Positions 1 through 12,221 of a stretch of DNA of 64,000 nt are shown here, piece by piece. This DNA comes from Hofstenia miamia (Eukaryota; Xenacoelomorpha; Acoela). The notes under the pieces were generated by a model. It was given only the letters and a program-made list of their open reading frames with translations, searched no databases and was not told the DNA's origin. Position numbers and translations under genes: made by a program. The DNA lies in assembly GCA_004352715.1 (NCBI GenBank), contig SCFE01000110.1:1062914-1126913 (forward strand). The letters run 5' to 3'. Positions within the stretch are counted from its first letter, which is position 1. Each line of letters starts with the position of its first letter.

Positions 1-423
1 AGCAAGCTCATCATTTACATTTATTTTAAATTGGCAATGGAAATTTTAACGAATTTTTTTATTATAACCAATAACAACAAGCATACAAAAATGCCCAATT
101 TAAATTTAATTTTCAATTTCCAAAGAAATTGCAATTTTTAAACATTATTTTTTCCAATAATTAAAAATATATTTTGCCCAATTTTAGGTACTCATGTAGA
201 CATTGATTTCAAGGCCCACGAATAGTGATGAAAAAATTATTTTGAAATTTCATTCTGCACAAATATCTTATAATTTTTGCAGAGAAAATTGCAAAAAAGC
301 TCTTCACAATGAATTTTATATATTTATGAGATCTAAGAAGAATAATAATGAAAAATATTTTACTTGCAAGCATTAGCTCATATATTATTTATGATTAAGA
401 GTAAATCAGATGTCACTAGTGGT
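1..423. other. AT-rich non-coding DNA
   Basis: No open frame of useful length, no repeat structure and no RNA gene is visible. The base composition matches the general AT-rich background. Confidence 0.6.
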
Positions 424-616
424 CCACCAGTGGTCCACTGGTGGCTATGAGTGGCTGAAATTGCTACTACTGCCACTACTTATCCACCAGTGGTCCACTA
501 GTGGCTATGAGTGGCTGTAATTGCCACTCCTGCCACTGCTTCCCCACCAGTGGTCCACTGGTGGGAACTGGGGGCCGCCCATGCCACTCATTCCCCACCA
601 GTGGACCACTGGTGGT
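424..616. repeat. 60-bp tandem repeat with palindromic core
   Basis: The block CCACCAGTGG recurs at 424, 484, 544 and 595, so the spacing is 60, 60 and then 51 bases. Each copy opens with a near-perfect palindrome of the form CCACCAGTGG-TCC-ACTGGTGG. The fourth copy has the centre in the reverse-complement orientation (GGACC instead of GGTCC). Between the palindromes lie GTGGCTATGAGTGGCTG and CTGCCACT-rich stretches. The array is clearly richer in G and C than its surroundings. A reading frame crosses it (501-689), but it only reflects the repeat and I do not treat it as a gene. Confidence 0.85.
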
Positions 617-2225
617 GGCTACATGGGAGATAATCAAGAATAGTATAGCTTCCAGCCGCGATCATTATTTACTTTGTAATTGGCTGTGACTCACAAATCC
701 TTTCAGTGATAATGGTTTAGGTAGTTAAGTGCAATGCTCCACAGTGTGGCTTACTGTTATTGAATTTGTAAAACAATTGCTCTGGTTATAGCTCATTAAA
801 CAGGAATAAATGCAACCTTGCTGCTTTCACTTCTTATTTGCCTTACATGTAGATAACCTTACATTTATAATAGTACATGTCCTCCAATAAATGTGAGCAA
901 TAATTGTTGCCTGCAGAAACTTATTCATCAGTTATACAGAAGCATTATATATGTAACATAGATAATACTGTGCTCATAGGCACCCATTATGTTTAATAAG
1001 TTTTATTATGCATAATAACCAACACAAATTTGGATCTAAAATAATAGGGGTTAGCCTATGATCAGCTGTCCAGCTGTCTAATGACATCAGTTTTAAGGCA
1101 AGGATTGATTTGGTAGGAAAGCCAAATGGAATAAAAATCCCTAACCTAAAGGCACACTTTCCTCAATAGGGCAGACGTTTAGTTTTCTATTGCAATAATT
1201 GAATAAAACCTGATACAACATAAATATAAAATCCAAACAATTTAATTTATGACTCTCTATTTTTTTACAGCATATTTATATTGCACTTTACAACCAAAAC
1301 ACATGTGCCTGTCTTAGTTGATAGATATCACTGTTATTGAATTTTTGTCTGATGTTTCTTATGCAATGTGTTATTAATTAGCTTACACGTCTTTGGTTGC
1401 TTCTTTTTGTCAAACTCATTTGTCAACAAACATTTCGTCATATTAATCTTGCTTGGTTACAAAAAAAGATAACTAATTAACAATAGCATAATCAAAGTAA
1501 ATAATCACTAGAAGTAATCAAAAAGTAAATAATAAATGGAAATAATAAAAAAGTATTTAGCTTCTTTGCCCATTTTATGCTGATTATGCTACTGTTTTTC
1601 TTAAGGGAAAGCTGTTTGAATATCAATGGTACTAAATTTCCAATGATATGCCCCAGCAATGGCTAAAACAAATCTATTTATCAACTTACTACAGGTTGGG
1701 GGATATGAGTCAATTTCTACATCTTGGTCCTTGAAATCTACACACAACCATTCTTGATTTTAGTTTTTGATTCCCAAATGTATCAACTTTCATACTACAA
1801 ACCCATCTAGTACTAAAATATTACAATCTTTAGGATCTGCTATACTAACTTCTTCATACAAGCCATTTATCAACCAAGAACGTAATTCAATTTGTTTGGC
1901 ATTGCTAAAAGGATCAGTATTTACAACATGCAAGTACTGTTTGCTGTAATGTTGTGCTATGTTTCAAATTTGAGTGATACATCATCTCATGTGTGCTTCA
2001 ATATTTTGTTACTCTTCAATAACAGTTGATAACTCATCATCAAACATTGTGACTGACTGGTTTTCAATGTTGTGACTAACTTTAGGGCTAGGCTAAATCA
2101 AGTTATCAGTTCATTTTGACAATATGGAATTATCTACATCATTAAACTTATTTAGAAGAAATATGACAACATATATACTTATATACTTTGATCAATGTTT
2201 TATGAAAACCTCAACTTCATCATAG
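617..2225. other. Non-coding stretch before the LTR element
   Basis: AT-rich DNA with no convincing gene. The short frame at 1767-1949 has no family resemblance and no codon signal that I can see. Confidence 0.5.
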
Positions 2226-2441
2226 TGTTTTTTCTTTTTTATACCTGGAATTATCAATTTACAATTTAGACTTATGAAATGGTGCTATATTTTTAGTTAT
2301 TTAAATTTCTGCTAAATCAATACACTAAAATTGGTAGCAGAAGACTAGATTGTACCAATTCAATATTTGTCCATATTTTACAGAATTCAATTTTATTTAT
2401 GTTACCAGTTTTTGTTAGTATATATAGGTGTGATTTATTCA
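2226..2441 (+). repeat. 5' LTR
   Basis: This segment shares long blocks with 16847-17092, for example TTAGTTATTTAAATTTCTGC, the 'agcagaagactagattgtacca' block and the 3' block GTTAGTATATATAGGTGTGAT. It can be bounded as TG...CA, as expected for an LTR. The two copies differ by substitutions and small indels, which fits an old insertion. Confidence 0.75.
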
Positions 2442-2442
2442 C

Positions 2443-2460
2443 TGGCTCCATTACAACCTT
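2443..2460 (+). other. Candidate primer-binding site
   Basis: TGGCTCCATTACAACCTT starts one base after the 5' LTR. Starting with TGG, the complement of the tRNA 3' CCA end, is the usual form of a primer-binding site. The matching tRNA cannot be named from this sequence alone. Confidence 0.4.
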
Positions 2461-4240
2461 CAGGAAAGATGCTGAAGCCTACAAAAGAAGATAGAACCTC
2501 ACTTTGGATTGCAGGAAGTCTACCATTTTACCAGAGCTTTAACTAGTCAACAATTTTTTTTTAAAAATGCAGATCCTAGCCAACCACACCTACTGCTAAT
2601 TATGTTAGTTAAATTGTACCCTTCAATTCACCCACTTCACAAGATGCTTGTTCAAAAGAGGAATTGATTACAAGATTTACCTTTCTCAAACCAGATAACC
2701 AACTTGAAAAACAAAATCAATCAAATCCAAATTGAAAATTATAGAAGCTTTGACCAGATTCAACAAAAGAATCAGGCACTCTGAAATGAGATAATAACTC
2801 TACACAAGGAAAGGACAACATTAGTAGAAAATTACAATGATCTAGAAAAGGAAAATCAAAACATTCTTGCCCAATATCAAGAATTGATGACAAAAAAGAT
2901 TATGTTCAAAAGCAAGTTGAAACTACTAAGCATGAGCAGCTCCACTTACTAAAATCAAGAACCAACCTTATTGAACAAGTTAACAAATGTAATGTTTGAA
3001 ACATTCAAGTGACTGGTCACCTCATTCAACACAGAATAATGCTTTACAACAATAAGTAAACAATATGAAACATCAATTGTCAAATCTACAAGCCATTCAG
3101 TATAAATTTAATATATTAAAACTCCAGAGATTGCTAGAAACCCTGATCATATAAATGAAATTGCAAGACATTATGAAAACCAGTCAACTGCTGCCAGAAA
3201 TAAGCCTTTTTCTGATTCTACTCAGATTTCCATTATTGATAACACACCACTAAGGGCTCACCTCCCTCCACAATAAATTCAAAATCCTTTATTATCACAA
3301 TTAAATGATAAGCTTAATCTCATACAAAACAAATTAAAGGTTACTGAAAGCCCTGTAATGAAATAAATATTATTCAAATTGAATTTACCACCATTAACAG
3401 TTGACAAAAACCACAAAATAAGAATGCCATCAAAATGTTTTTCTGGTAAGGCTGATGGAAGTCTTCAACATTTATGAAGTGGTTTTTCTCCTACAAACAG
3501 AATTTAATCTTCCAATGTGCTGGTCAGGAGCACACACTTGCAAAATTTGCCAGTTTTTTTAACATTAAAAGCATACAAGTTTCTACTTAACTCCTGATAA
3601 AACCATAAAATCAGACCATGAATTACTCATTCAAAATTTATTCAATCATTTTTATTCACCAACAATGAGCAACCAATATAAAATCTTACTCAACAACACC
3701 ACTTGTAACAAAAATGATGATGTAGAAGAGTATATTTTTCAAATAGAATACCTTAAAGGCTTAGTCATACAACTTTTGAATACTTGTCACACAATTTGTT
3801 TACTCATATAACATATGGCATGCAATTGCCAATTAGATGCTGATTCAAACAAAAATGTGGCCCATTAAGATAAGTTATCAACCTTCATCAAGGAAGCAGT
3901 TGAAACAAATTACAAATCAACAATTCCACAAAAATTTCAAATCAAATTCAATTAGGAAATAGTGCTACAACTTTTATTGTTTCTTTTACTAACAAGACTT
4001 CAACTAAATTAATACCATAACCAACTGACTCTAAAAATAACACTGAACCACAAACAACTGACAAAATGCTATAAATCATTAATCTTAACAAGGTCTACTA
4101 TAAAACATCTGGTCAAAAAGGTCACAACAGTAACATTTGTGAGAAAACAATTCACATCATTGTTGATGAGGAATGTTATTATACAGATGATATTGGCATC
4201 TATAAATCTGATTCTGAATCTGAAAATTTAAACTATTAAG
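2461..4240 (+). pseudogene. gag remnant of the LTR element
   Basis: Translating all three forward frames gives lysine- and glutamine-rich coiled-coil-like fragments up to about 3330. Next comes a capsid-like patch (around 3420-3900, including the fragment CFSGKADGSLQH, like the 'FSGKPDGS' start of gypsy capsids). At about 4090-4150 is a worn zinc-knuckle-like segment (YYKTSGQKGHNSNIC), in which the first two of the expected CCHC cysteines are lost and the His and last Cys remain. There are many stops. The position just upstream of the protease supports the call. Confidence 0.55.
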
Positions 4241-4274
4241 AGCACTGACTCACAGCTATGCAGAAACAGTCCTA

Positions 4275-4643
4275 TTGGTCACTACACTGAATAAAAATAC
4301 TATACCAGGGATAATAAATGAAATGGTCATACAAGCAATAGTAGATACTTGCACCTCAATATCCATCATTGCACAAAACCAAATTGACATCAGTCAAAAC
4401 AACATTAAAACTCATAACCATAATCTTATTTACATGTTTGGTGACTACTTAGATACTAAGGGACTTATTGATGACTTACAATTTACAATAACCAATAATA
4501 GATTCTTTCACAATACTCTTATAGTTTATACCACAAATCATACATTGCCTTACAAATTAATTCTTGGTAAAGATGTTTTAGAAAAATACCATTGTATAAT
4601 AATTTTTGCAAGACAAAACATTAACAATTTATCCTACAAATAA
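4275..4643 (+). pseudogene. Retropepsin (aspartic protease) domain of the LTR element
   Basis: A 122-residue open segment carries the retropepsin signature in the form IVDTCTSISII at about residues 22-32. The normal catalytic loop is DTG(A/S)S; here the Gly is Cys, which should disable it. The flap region is followed near the end by LILGKDVLEKYHC, matching the family's conserved I(I/L)G.D.L motif. It sits between the gag remnants and reverse transcriptase, where it is expected. It probably worked as a polyprotein domain, so the initiating Met has no special meaning. Confidence 0.7.
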
Positions 4644-5361
4644 CAATATTACAACAACCTTACAAGCAGTTAATGAACAAATGTTTACATTATCTCCAAT
4701 TGTAGCATAATCAGAATCAATCTGCATAAAAAGATGATGATGAAAAGAAATTGATGATATTTAATAATTTTGATTATGCTCTTATATCAATTATAATCTT
4801 TTGTAAAAATAATGTATGTTATGGAAAAATTGCCTGTTAGCAGAAGGAGGATCAACTGAAATGCTTAGCTAATTAATAAAACCTCTTCTAAAGATTAATG
4901 AATGAGTTAATAAGCATAGAAATAATAGTAAACAGAAAGCAGGTACATGTTAACATTGTATATCTTACTATAAATACTGTATGGAATTTACAAAATCAGG
5001 TTTTATTATTATTACAGTGGCAAGCTAAACATTCAGGCACATGAGCAGCTATTCAGGGACTCTCACAATTGCACTTACCAGCCAGCTGAGAGGCATTCTT
5101 CAAATCTACACTGTAGCTTTAACATCAGCTTTACCACTCTGCCCTGTCTAGTGAAAATGTGTGTTTAGGTTAATATTAGGCATAGGAGTTTTTCTTTTCT
5201 TAATTATCTATTGATCAATTCACTTGATAATAAGCCTCCACATTCTAAACAGCTTGATAGCTAACATTAGGCTAACCCTTATTATTTTCTGAAATATTAT
5301 TATAATCTGAAATACCAGTATTATCATCAACAACCAACAAGGTTTTAACTCTAAAAAGGTA
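4644..5361 (+). other. Protease-RT spacer, possibly with a small insertion
   Basis: No retroviral motif is visible from about 4830 to 5340, while pol-like coding resumes at 5362. The 5' part can be read as a very worn linker. The middle part has a different texture, including a short GC-richer patch around 5030-5150, and may be a further small insertion whose ends I cannot define. Confidence 0.3.
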
Positions 5362-6545
5362 ATGATTCTAGCATCAATTCTAAAGAGCTGTGATATTAAA
5401 ATTACAACTGCAAATTTGAGTAAAATCAAAAGCCATATTACCATTACACCATCTAATATTAAAATTTTTGCATCTCCTATCATTATGATTGTTGAAAAGA
5501 AAACCAAACAAATTCTATCCTTGGAAATTTCCTACATCAATTCCAATTCTGATACAACTCAAAACATTGATACCACAACAAATCCACATCTGTCTGTTAA
5601 AAAAATTCAACAACTAACTTCAATGTTGAAAGAGCACACATCTGTTTTCAACTTTAATACCATAAGTGTTGGTAAAGCTATTGGCAAGAACATGCAATTA
5701 AAACCATACATAATAAACTGATATTTCAAAAAGTACATCCTGTACCTGAACACCTAAAACAAGAATATTAAAAAATTATTACTGATCTGCTAAATAATAG
5801 AATTATTCAACCATCTAAATGTCCATTTGCATAATTAACAGTATTTACCAAACAAAACAATAAATACTGCCTTTGTATTGATTTCAGGAAATTAAATGAT
5901 ATAACAAAAAAGGACACTTATCCATTATCTAGGATTGAAAAACTTCTATACACAGCATGCCAAAATTCATACTTTACAACACTAAATCTATGTACAGCCT
6001 ATTGGCACATACCAATGCAAAAATTGAAAAACAGTTTCCTCACTCCCTGTGGATGTTTGAATAGCTTTACATGGCCTTTGGTCTATGTAACACCACACAA
6101 TGTTTCAACCTTGTGTCACTAAAATACTTCAAGCCAATAATTCCACCTTTAAAAAAGACATTGCTACCTGCATTAATGACATGTTATTTGCCTCAGAATC
6201 TATAAAAGATCATATCACTAAATTAGATAAAATACTTGATTCACTACAATAATCTGGTTTAAAAATAAACAGTGATGAGTGTAAAATTTTACAAACATCA
6301 GTAATATTCTTAGGCTGCCAAATACAACATAATAAAATCAGCCTTAAAGAAGATGCATGAAAAACCATTGATAAGATTAATAGGATGTTCAATGGATACT
6401 TGGTTTCTTTAATTATTATCAGGCTTTCATCCCTAACAATAAACATATTGAATCTTCTTAAACATAAAACTTCTTTTGATTGGAAATGGCATCATCAAAA
6501 TGAATTAGATAATCTAAAAACCAATTAAAACTATTACTTAGTTTT
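5362..6545 (+). pseudogene. Reverse transcriptase domain of the LTR element
   Basis: Open segment 5362-5721 is the linker leading into RT. The following broken frames give HPVPEHLKQEY, then IIQPSKCPFA, CLCIDFRKLNDITKKDTYPL and LNLCTAYWHIPM, which are recognisable Ty3/gypsy RT fingers and palm blocks. The catalytic Y(I/L)DD box reads CINDMLFAS at about 6170-6200, so both the Tyr and the first Asp are lost. The next block GLKINSDECKI with FLGCQI follows as expected in the thumb region. Multiple stops and at least two frame changes make it a pseudogene. Confidence 0.8.
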
Positions 6546-6935
6546 AATACACTTGATTTCTCAAAAGAATTTAGTGTTCATTATGACACCAGCTGTCACC
6601 ATTGGACCCACATTAAGTCAATTTATAAATGGCAGTGAATCACCAATACAATTTTTAGCTGTAAATTAAAACAATCTGAACTTAACTATGGCTCAACAAA
6701 ATTTGAAATGCTAGCCTTAGTAGAAAGCCTCAAGGAATTTTGGTATTGTCTTCTCAGTCTATCACATTTCACTCTATGAACCGATAATTCTCAGGAGACT
6801 GCTCTAATATTATTGTATGTTGGATTGAATATTTATCAAATTTCAATTTCACCATTGTCTACTATAAAGGTAAACAACAAACAAATGCAGATCTTATGAC
6901 AGCATTGCCACAATATGATTGTGACAACATAAAAC
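6546..6935 (+). pseudogene. RNase H domain of the LTR element
   Basis: Fragments EFSVHYDTS, then YGSTKFEMLALVESLKEF and the closing IVYYKGKQQTNADLMTALPQ match the gypsy RNase H order (first strand with its Asp, the conserved E.L A.V.. block, then the 'G..N..AD.LSR'-like end). Stops interrupt every frame. Confidence 0.75.
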
Positions 6936-7139
6936 AGACATACAATAAAATACCATTTCATTTTTTTCTAAATCTGCTTATGACAACTTACCAGTAGTAA
7001 ACACAGGCAAGGTCATCCAATATTACCAATCAGCCTAAGAGAAGAAATATCTGAAGAAGAAATAATAAAATACTAACAAAATGATATTCAACTAATACAA
7101 ATAATTAATAAAATCAAACAACCAACATTACATCCTAAT

Positions 7140-7888
7140 AAAACATTCTCTAAATATTATACTCTTACACATGGGAATTAACTACAAATGGTCTTCTCTT
7201 TTTAGTTGATAACCACAATAATTTAATCACTTTACCAGAATATTATATAAGAGATATAGTGTGCAAATTCCACAAATGATGTCACATCAGTGTGATCCAA
7301 ACAGGACATACACTAAATATACAATTCATACACCTCAGCCTTTGAGCAATTGTTTACAACATGACAAATCTAAAACATGCATTCTCACTAATACTTCTCA
7401 CTTTCATCACAACATACCAAATTACAAAAAATAACATCTTCAACAACTAATGAAATTGTTCATGTTGCTATAGAACAGCTTTCAAAAGATTATGACAGAT
7501 ACCAATATGTACTGTTCATTGTAGATCATTTTACAAAATATGCATACATAGTACTGATCAAACTACACAAACAATAGCATCAACCATATTATCCAAATGG
7601 GTATTACATTTCAGTTAAATGACTATATTAATAACAAATCTTAGTACACAATTTCAAAGCAGTTTAAGACAATAATTGCTCCATCAACTTGAAATAATCT
7701 ATGAAAATTCAGCACCATACCACCAACAGAGCAATGGCACAGTTGAATGTCTAACTAAAACTTTATTAAAATTAATTAGAGCAGCTACCACACACATTGG
7801 CAGAAAAAATAGGAAATCTATTCTACCTTTTATTGAATATTTTTATAATACCTCTGTACTTGGAACCACTGGAATGACCCTCCTCTAA
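7140..7888 (+). pseudogene. Integrase, zinc-binding and catalytic core part (interrupted 3')
   Basis: A worn His/Cys zinc-binding patch lies at about 7270-7390. The core reads FIVDHFTKYAY at about 7520-7555, keeping the first catalytic Asp. The second is ITNLSTQFQS, where the expected Asp is Asn. The final block is NSAPYHQQSNGTVE within the open segment 7676-7888, keeping the Glu. The coding sense then runs into the inverted-repeat element at 7993 and resumes beyond 13056, so the insertion split the integrase gene. Confidence 0.75.
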
Positions 7889-7992
7889 GTATGCTATATA
7901 ATAAATATAATGCAGTAGCAACAAACAACTATATAAAAAATTTATAAAAACCACTTCATAACATTCATGAAACTATTGTGGCATAATACATA

Positions 7993-8846
7993 AGAATCTT
8001 GCTAACCCTTTTTTTGCTTAATTATTGAATTTGCTTAACAGTTTCTAATCATTTGGGCAATTAATTAGGTATGACAGATTCTGAAACAGTTCTCAACCTA
8101 ACACTTGCAGTACATATTAACTTAATTAATTTTACACCATTGCATTCCATGGGAGGTAAATAACTTTTGCTCTTATTTAGGTTGAAGAAGGTCAATGGTA
8201 AAGGGTTGAAACCCAATGCCAAGTGATGCTCAAGAGAAGCTATGTTCTTTGGTAACAGCTACAGTTTACTTGGACATTACATTGGAAACCATTGTGAGTC
8301 TCTCAGTGCATGGAATGATGTCTCAGTGATAACATGTGTGTGGTGAACTACTAATTTAGTGTATTGGTTGTTCTTGTTATTATTACTGTGTAAATAAATG
8401 AGAATAAAGCAACCTGGATGCAATAGCTTATTATCATGCCTTATATAAAATACCCCTACATTCAAATAAATACATGTCAAATCAAGGTACATGTGAACAA
8501 TCAATGCTGTCAGCAGAAACATGAATACTTGATTAAGTCAGAAGTCAGACACTTTGTAGAATAAAGTTAGACAATAAATAAATAACCTAATATAAGCACC
8601 AAGGCTATTTGTGATATGAACAATAGGAAAGCTACATGAGTAAAAACTCCTATTCCTAACCTAGAAAGCACTACTGGAAATCCCAGCTACCAGCCCACCA
8701 CTCTTTTGAAAGGCTGGTTGTGAGGCTGCTCCAGAATTCCATTAAATGAATTTGGGGACCACAGAAAGATTACCCTTGAACTTGACCATTTAGCTTTCCA
8801 TTTATTACATAAAATAACCTGACAACATAACAAAGTAAATCTAGTT
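7993..8846 (+). repeat. Left terminal inverted repeat
   Basis: Matches the reverse complement of 12222-13056 nearly throughout, with scattered substitutions. The innermost part (beyond about 8790) matches only with indels. No gene is seen in it. Confidence 0.85.
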
Positions 8847-8941
8847 CACTTCCTATAACAACTAAAAGTTCAGAAGTATTTTTACACAGGCAACACTCAA
8901 CAACAATAAGATCATCCATATCTGAGGATAGAGAGAGTTGG

Positions 8942-9727
8942 ATGACAAAAATAGGCAAAGAATGCATACATCCATATTTTATCACAAATAGAAGGATGAG
9001 ATATAGCTCATATGACAACCTGTTGCCAGAAACAAAAAGGATGATCAAACAAAACACATCCATGAAAGAAAATGAGAGCTCAGTGATCCCAATAGTGATA
9101 GACAAAAATAATCAGCCCACATGTAACACAATAATTGCCTATGTAACATCAATGAAAGAAGAGTTCAATCACCCATATTTTAAAAGCACAGTGCATATCA
9201 CATTTGATGAACAGTTCACATTAAAAGATGTACAAAAGCTAACAAAAAACAGAGGAAAAATAATAAAGGAATGTGAACAAGTAAACCTTGATAAGAACCA
9301 CCTAATGATGATATACTTCACTAAACAAAGTGAAATTAGTTCAAAAACATTGCAGACAAACATTGACAAAACACTGCAGATAGTGAAGGAATATAAAACA
9401 AAAGTCATAATTATTGTACAACAAAATCAAGAACAACTCCCAAAATCTGTTAAAGAAATGGAAATAAAGTTAAAAAACCTCTTTATTATGGACAGTGAAA
9501 GAGGAAAAATATCAGACCTCATTAAGATAGATCTGCAAATAAATGAACTAGCACCAGCACAGAGAATAATGGTGGAGCCTAAAATAGCAATTGATATGTA
9601 CTATCAAATGAAAAAGATGGAACTGGTAGGAATGGAAGAAAATTTGGAAGAAACAGGAAATGTATATCTAAAATGTAGCATGAATCAGACACCTGAATAT
9701 AAAAAAAATAGCAAAGGTATTAAATGA
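8942..9727 (+). CDS. Unrecognised lysine-rich protein of the long-TIR element
   Basis: A 261-residue open frame, the longest in this element, starts with MTKIGKECIHPYF. It is rich in Lys, Glu, Ile and Asn, has no membrane segment and no cysteine motif (Cys is scarce), and probably forms mixed alpha/beta structure, with beta-like patches such as HLMMIYFTK and KVIIIVQQNQ. I do not recognise a family. Coding-like sequence continues after the stop in other frames, so this may be the surviving part of a longer protein. A terminal protein, structural protein or transposition protein of the element are all open. Confidence 0.5.
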   Translation: MTKIGKECIHPYFITNRRMRYSSYDNLLPETKRMIKQNTSMKENESSVIPIVIDKNNQPTCNTIIAYVTSMKEEFNHPYFKSTVHITFDEQFTLKDVQKLTKNRGKIIKECEQVNLDKNHLMMIYFTKQSEISSKTLQTNIDKTLQIVKEYKTKVIIIVQQNQEQLPKSVKEMEIKLKNLFIMDSERGKISDLIKIDLQINELAPAQRIMVEPKIAIDMYYQMKKMELVGMEENLEETGNVYLKCSMNQTPEYKKNSKGIK

Positions 9728-11517
9728 AATTAAAGCAGAGAAGTCCATACAAGAAGAATAGGCATTAATTGATATAAAATCACCAACAAAAAATATCACA
9801 AAACAGTAGAGGCTGCATTACATGAAAATAGAAGGGGATATGAAATGGATGCAAGGAGCAATTTCAATACAATGCTATTTGAAGAAATAAAAGACCTGAT
9901 ATAAGGGTGAGGATATCTATTATGGTGATAGTGATAGCATTGACTAGCAATGAAAAACTTGTATTGCTGATGATGAAGAAGGAGAGATGTCAAGTGGCTA
10001 AAAACTAGAAATATGACATAGCCATAGCACAGATACCAACAAACATAATACAATGGAAGTTACAACATAACAACATTCTGCCATTATTGCCAAAAAAGAA
10101 AATGCAATTGAAATTTGAAAAGTATTTCACAAGATTGCTCAAACAACAGCATATGCTAGGAAGACCCAGTATAGTTGCACTTGCCAACAAAACAGGCATA
10201 TGCCTGTGCAAAGTAGATATACTAACAGAAAAAATGAAGAAATACATGTGGGGAGCAACATCAAACACCAAACTCAGATCTCTAAAGCAACAACCATGGA
10301 TAACAACATGAAAATTAATGAGAAGAGAGCAGGTGGAAATGGTGGAAACAATAAAGAAAATAGAGGAAAATAAATTGCACAAAATGATAACTAGAGAAAT
10401 ATTTAAAGGACTACCCACAGTGTGCATATACAAAAAATAATCAAAAGATTGGAAAAAATGCAAAGAGAAGGACAAAATTGCAGATGGAAGACACACTGCT
10501 GCAATCAATGGAAATAGCACTTACCCCAAACACACAGAGAGTAATAAACAAGTCAACATGGAGAAATGGGGAGAACAAGAACCAAGTGAGATATCATGGG
10601 TAGACAAGGACAATGAAAGACTGCTAGTAGAGATCACAGTAAGAAGAGAGTGAAAAAATAACATAGTACAACAATATATAGTGAGGTGTATGAATGTGAA
10701 ATGAAATTGTTAATAAAAATACTATGTACAGAAGCTTTCACACAACAGGAGATCAGTGAAATGTTACAACCACAAAATCAAATGGCAGTAGATATTGAAT
10801 GTATTACTTCAAAAAATGATAATGAAACCAAAGACAGCTCAAAACTTGATGAAATATGGATTAACAAACATGTTTTGGGAAAACATAAAGAAAGTGAAAA
10901 ACAATTATCCAGCAACATTTGGAATGGCTTCAACAGCAAAGATGTAAGGATCCTACCAGGTTATAGAAAAACAAACAATGACAAAATTATTGAAATGTAC
11001 ACCACCACCAATGATTTCAATACCAATGTTACTACCAGCATGGAGGCTCAAAGATAAAAAGGCTGTTAAAGCATTCTGGCACAAGGAGAACACATATGTT
11101 AACACATATCAGGAAGCAGAGAAAACAGTAAATGATGAAAGATATAAGAAATCAAAAGAGATATTGCTGGAGAATAACAATAAGGAAAGAATCTACATAG
11201 AAGTAAAAGTGACACTGTACAATCTCTACAAAGAAGGTGAAGCAATACATAAGCAAATATACAAAGTTCAACAAGAAATCAAAAGAAGAACAACACAAAC
11301 AGTCATACTATTCTCAGGAATAAACAACATAGTGTGGGGAGAGTTGTGGAGCTCAAAATACAAATACTATCATGTAATGAGGCACATAGAAATTATAATG
11401 ATAATAAGATTAGGTAAAAACAAACCCAAAGAAATTACAAGAGAAGAAGTACAAGAAAACATAAACACTTTCTATGATGAAGCATCAATATCAAAATCAT
11501 TGAGGTCAACATATTAA
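9728..11517 (+). pseudogene. Broken coding region of the long-TIR element
   Basis: Forward frames keep a coding-like Lys/Glu/Thr/Asn-rich composition but are broken by stops. The longest pieces are 10087-10311, 10686-11057 and 10978-11517; the last two overlap in different frames, which points to a frameshift near 11000-11050. The 10978-11517 piece has a predicted helical stretch followed by TVILFSGINNIVWGELW and then HIEIIMIIRLG. The hydrophobic strand followed by G-I-N-(N/D) resembles block III (GxND) of SGNH/GDSL-fold hydrolases, but that reading is tentative. Confidence 0.45.
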
Positions 11518-12221
11518 TTCTTTTACACCAACACTGAAATACACTGCAATTTGGCTCATACAAGTAGAATAGATGTCATAATGACGTTAATGATAGTGAT
11601 AAAGAGATTAAGGTTGTATCAAAAATAATATGACAAGTTTAATGAAAAGCTGAATGAGCTAAGAAGCATGTGCACAATATCTAAAACATTGAAAAACCCA
11701 TTATTTCTAAAACACAAGAAGATGGTAAAAACTGAAAAAGTCATTGTGTTGAAACTCACTAAAGAAGAATAGTATGAAAAAGTAAACTGGGAGATGAACA
11801 GCATCATAAAGAAGGCAGCAGAGATGGTACATAGAGAGAGAGTCATTATCCTTAATTAGCTAAATTGGAGGGGGAGTGTGGCATAATCTATCAGAGTCCA
11901 TATGTGGTCAAAATAAGAGAAAGCATGGAAGGAACTAAGACTAAAATCAATATTCATTAAATGTAAAACACATGAATATGATAGATAGTTTTTTGTAAAA
12001 TGTTTTGAAGCAGTTTTACATTTAAATTCACTTGGTAGTATTTGGCAAACATCAGAAGACTTAACAGCATATACTAATTAATGCTGATGTTGTGTAATTA
12101 AGCAGAACAAGAAATGCTGGGAAAATTGTAAACAATGTCAATCAACAGGTACTAGACAAGTGTTTGATTATTTACATAAATGTGGTATAAATATGCATTA
12201 GTTGTTTGATTTGATCATGAA
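11518..12221. other. Non-coding 3' part of the long-TIR element
   Basis: Short Lys-rich fragments continue to about 11860 in broken frames. Beyond that I see only AT-rich DNA up to the right inverted repeat. Confidence 0.4.

Noticed and set aside
501-689. 62-codon frame over the 60-bp repeat array
   Set aside because: It starts at GTG and only translates the tandem repeat; no independent coding evidence.
4830-5340. Small insertion inside pol with exon-like borders
   Set aside because: Ends could not be defined and no target duplication or TIR was seen, so it is only mentioned as part of the spacer.
10005-10520. 171-codon hydrophobic minus-strand frame in the long-TIR element
   Set aside because: Its Phe/Ile/Leu/Ser composition is the antisense of the Lys-rich + strand coding region; no real helix pattern or family match.
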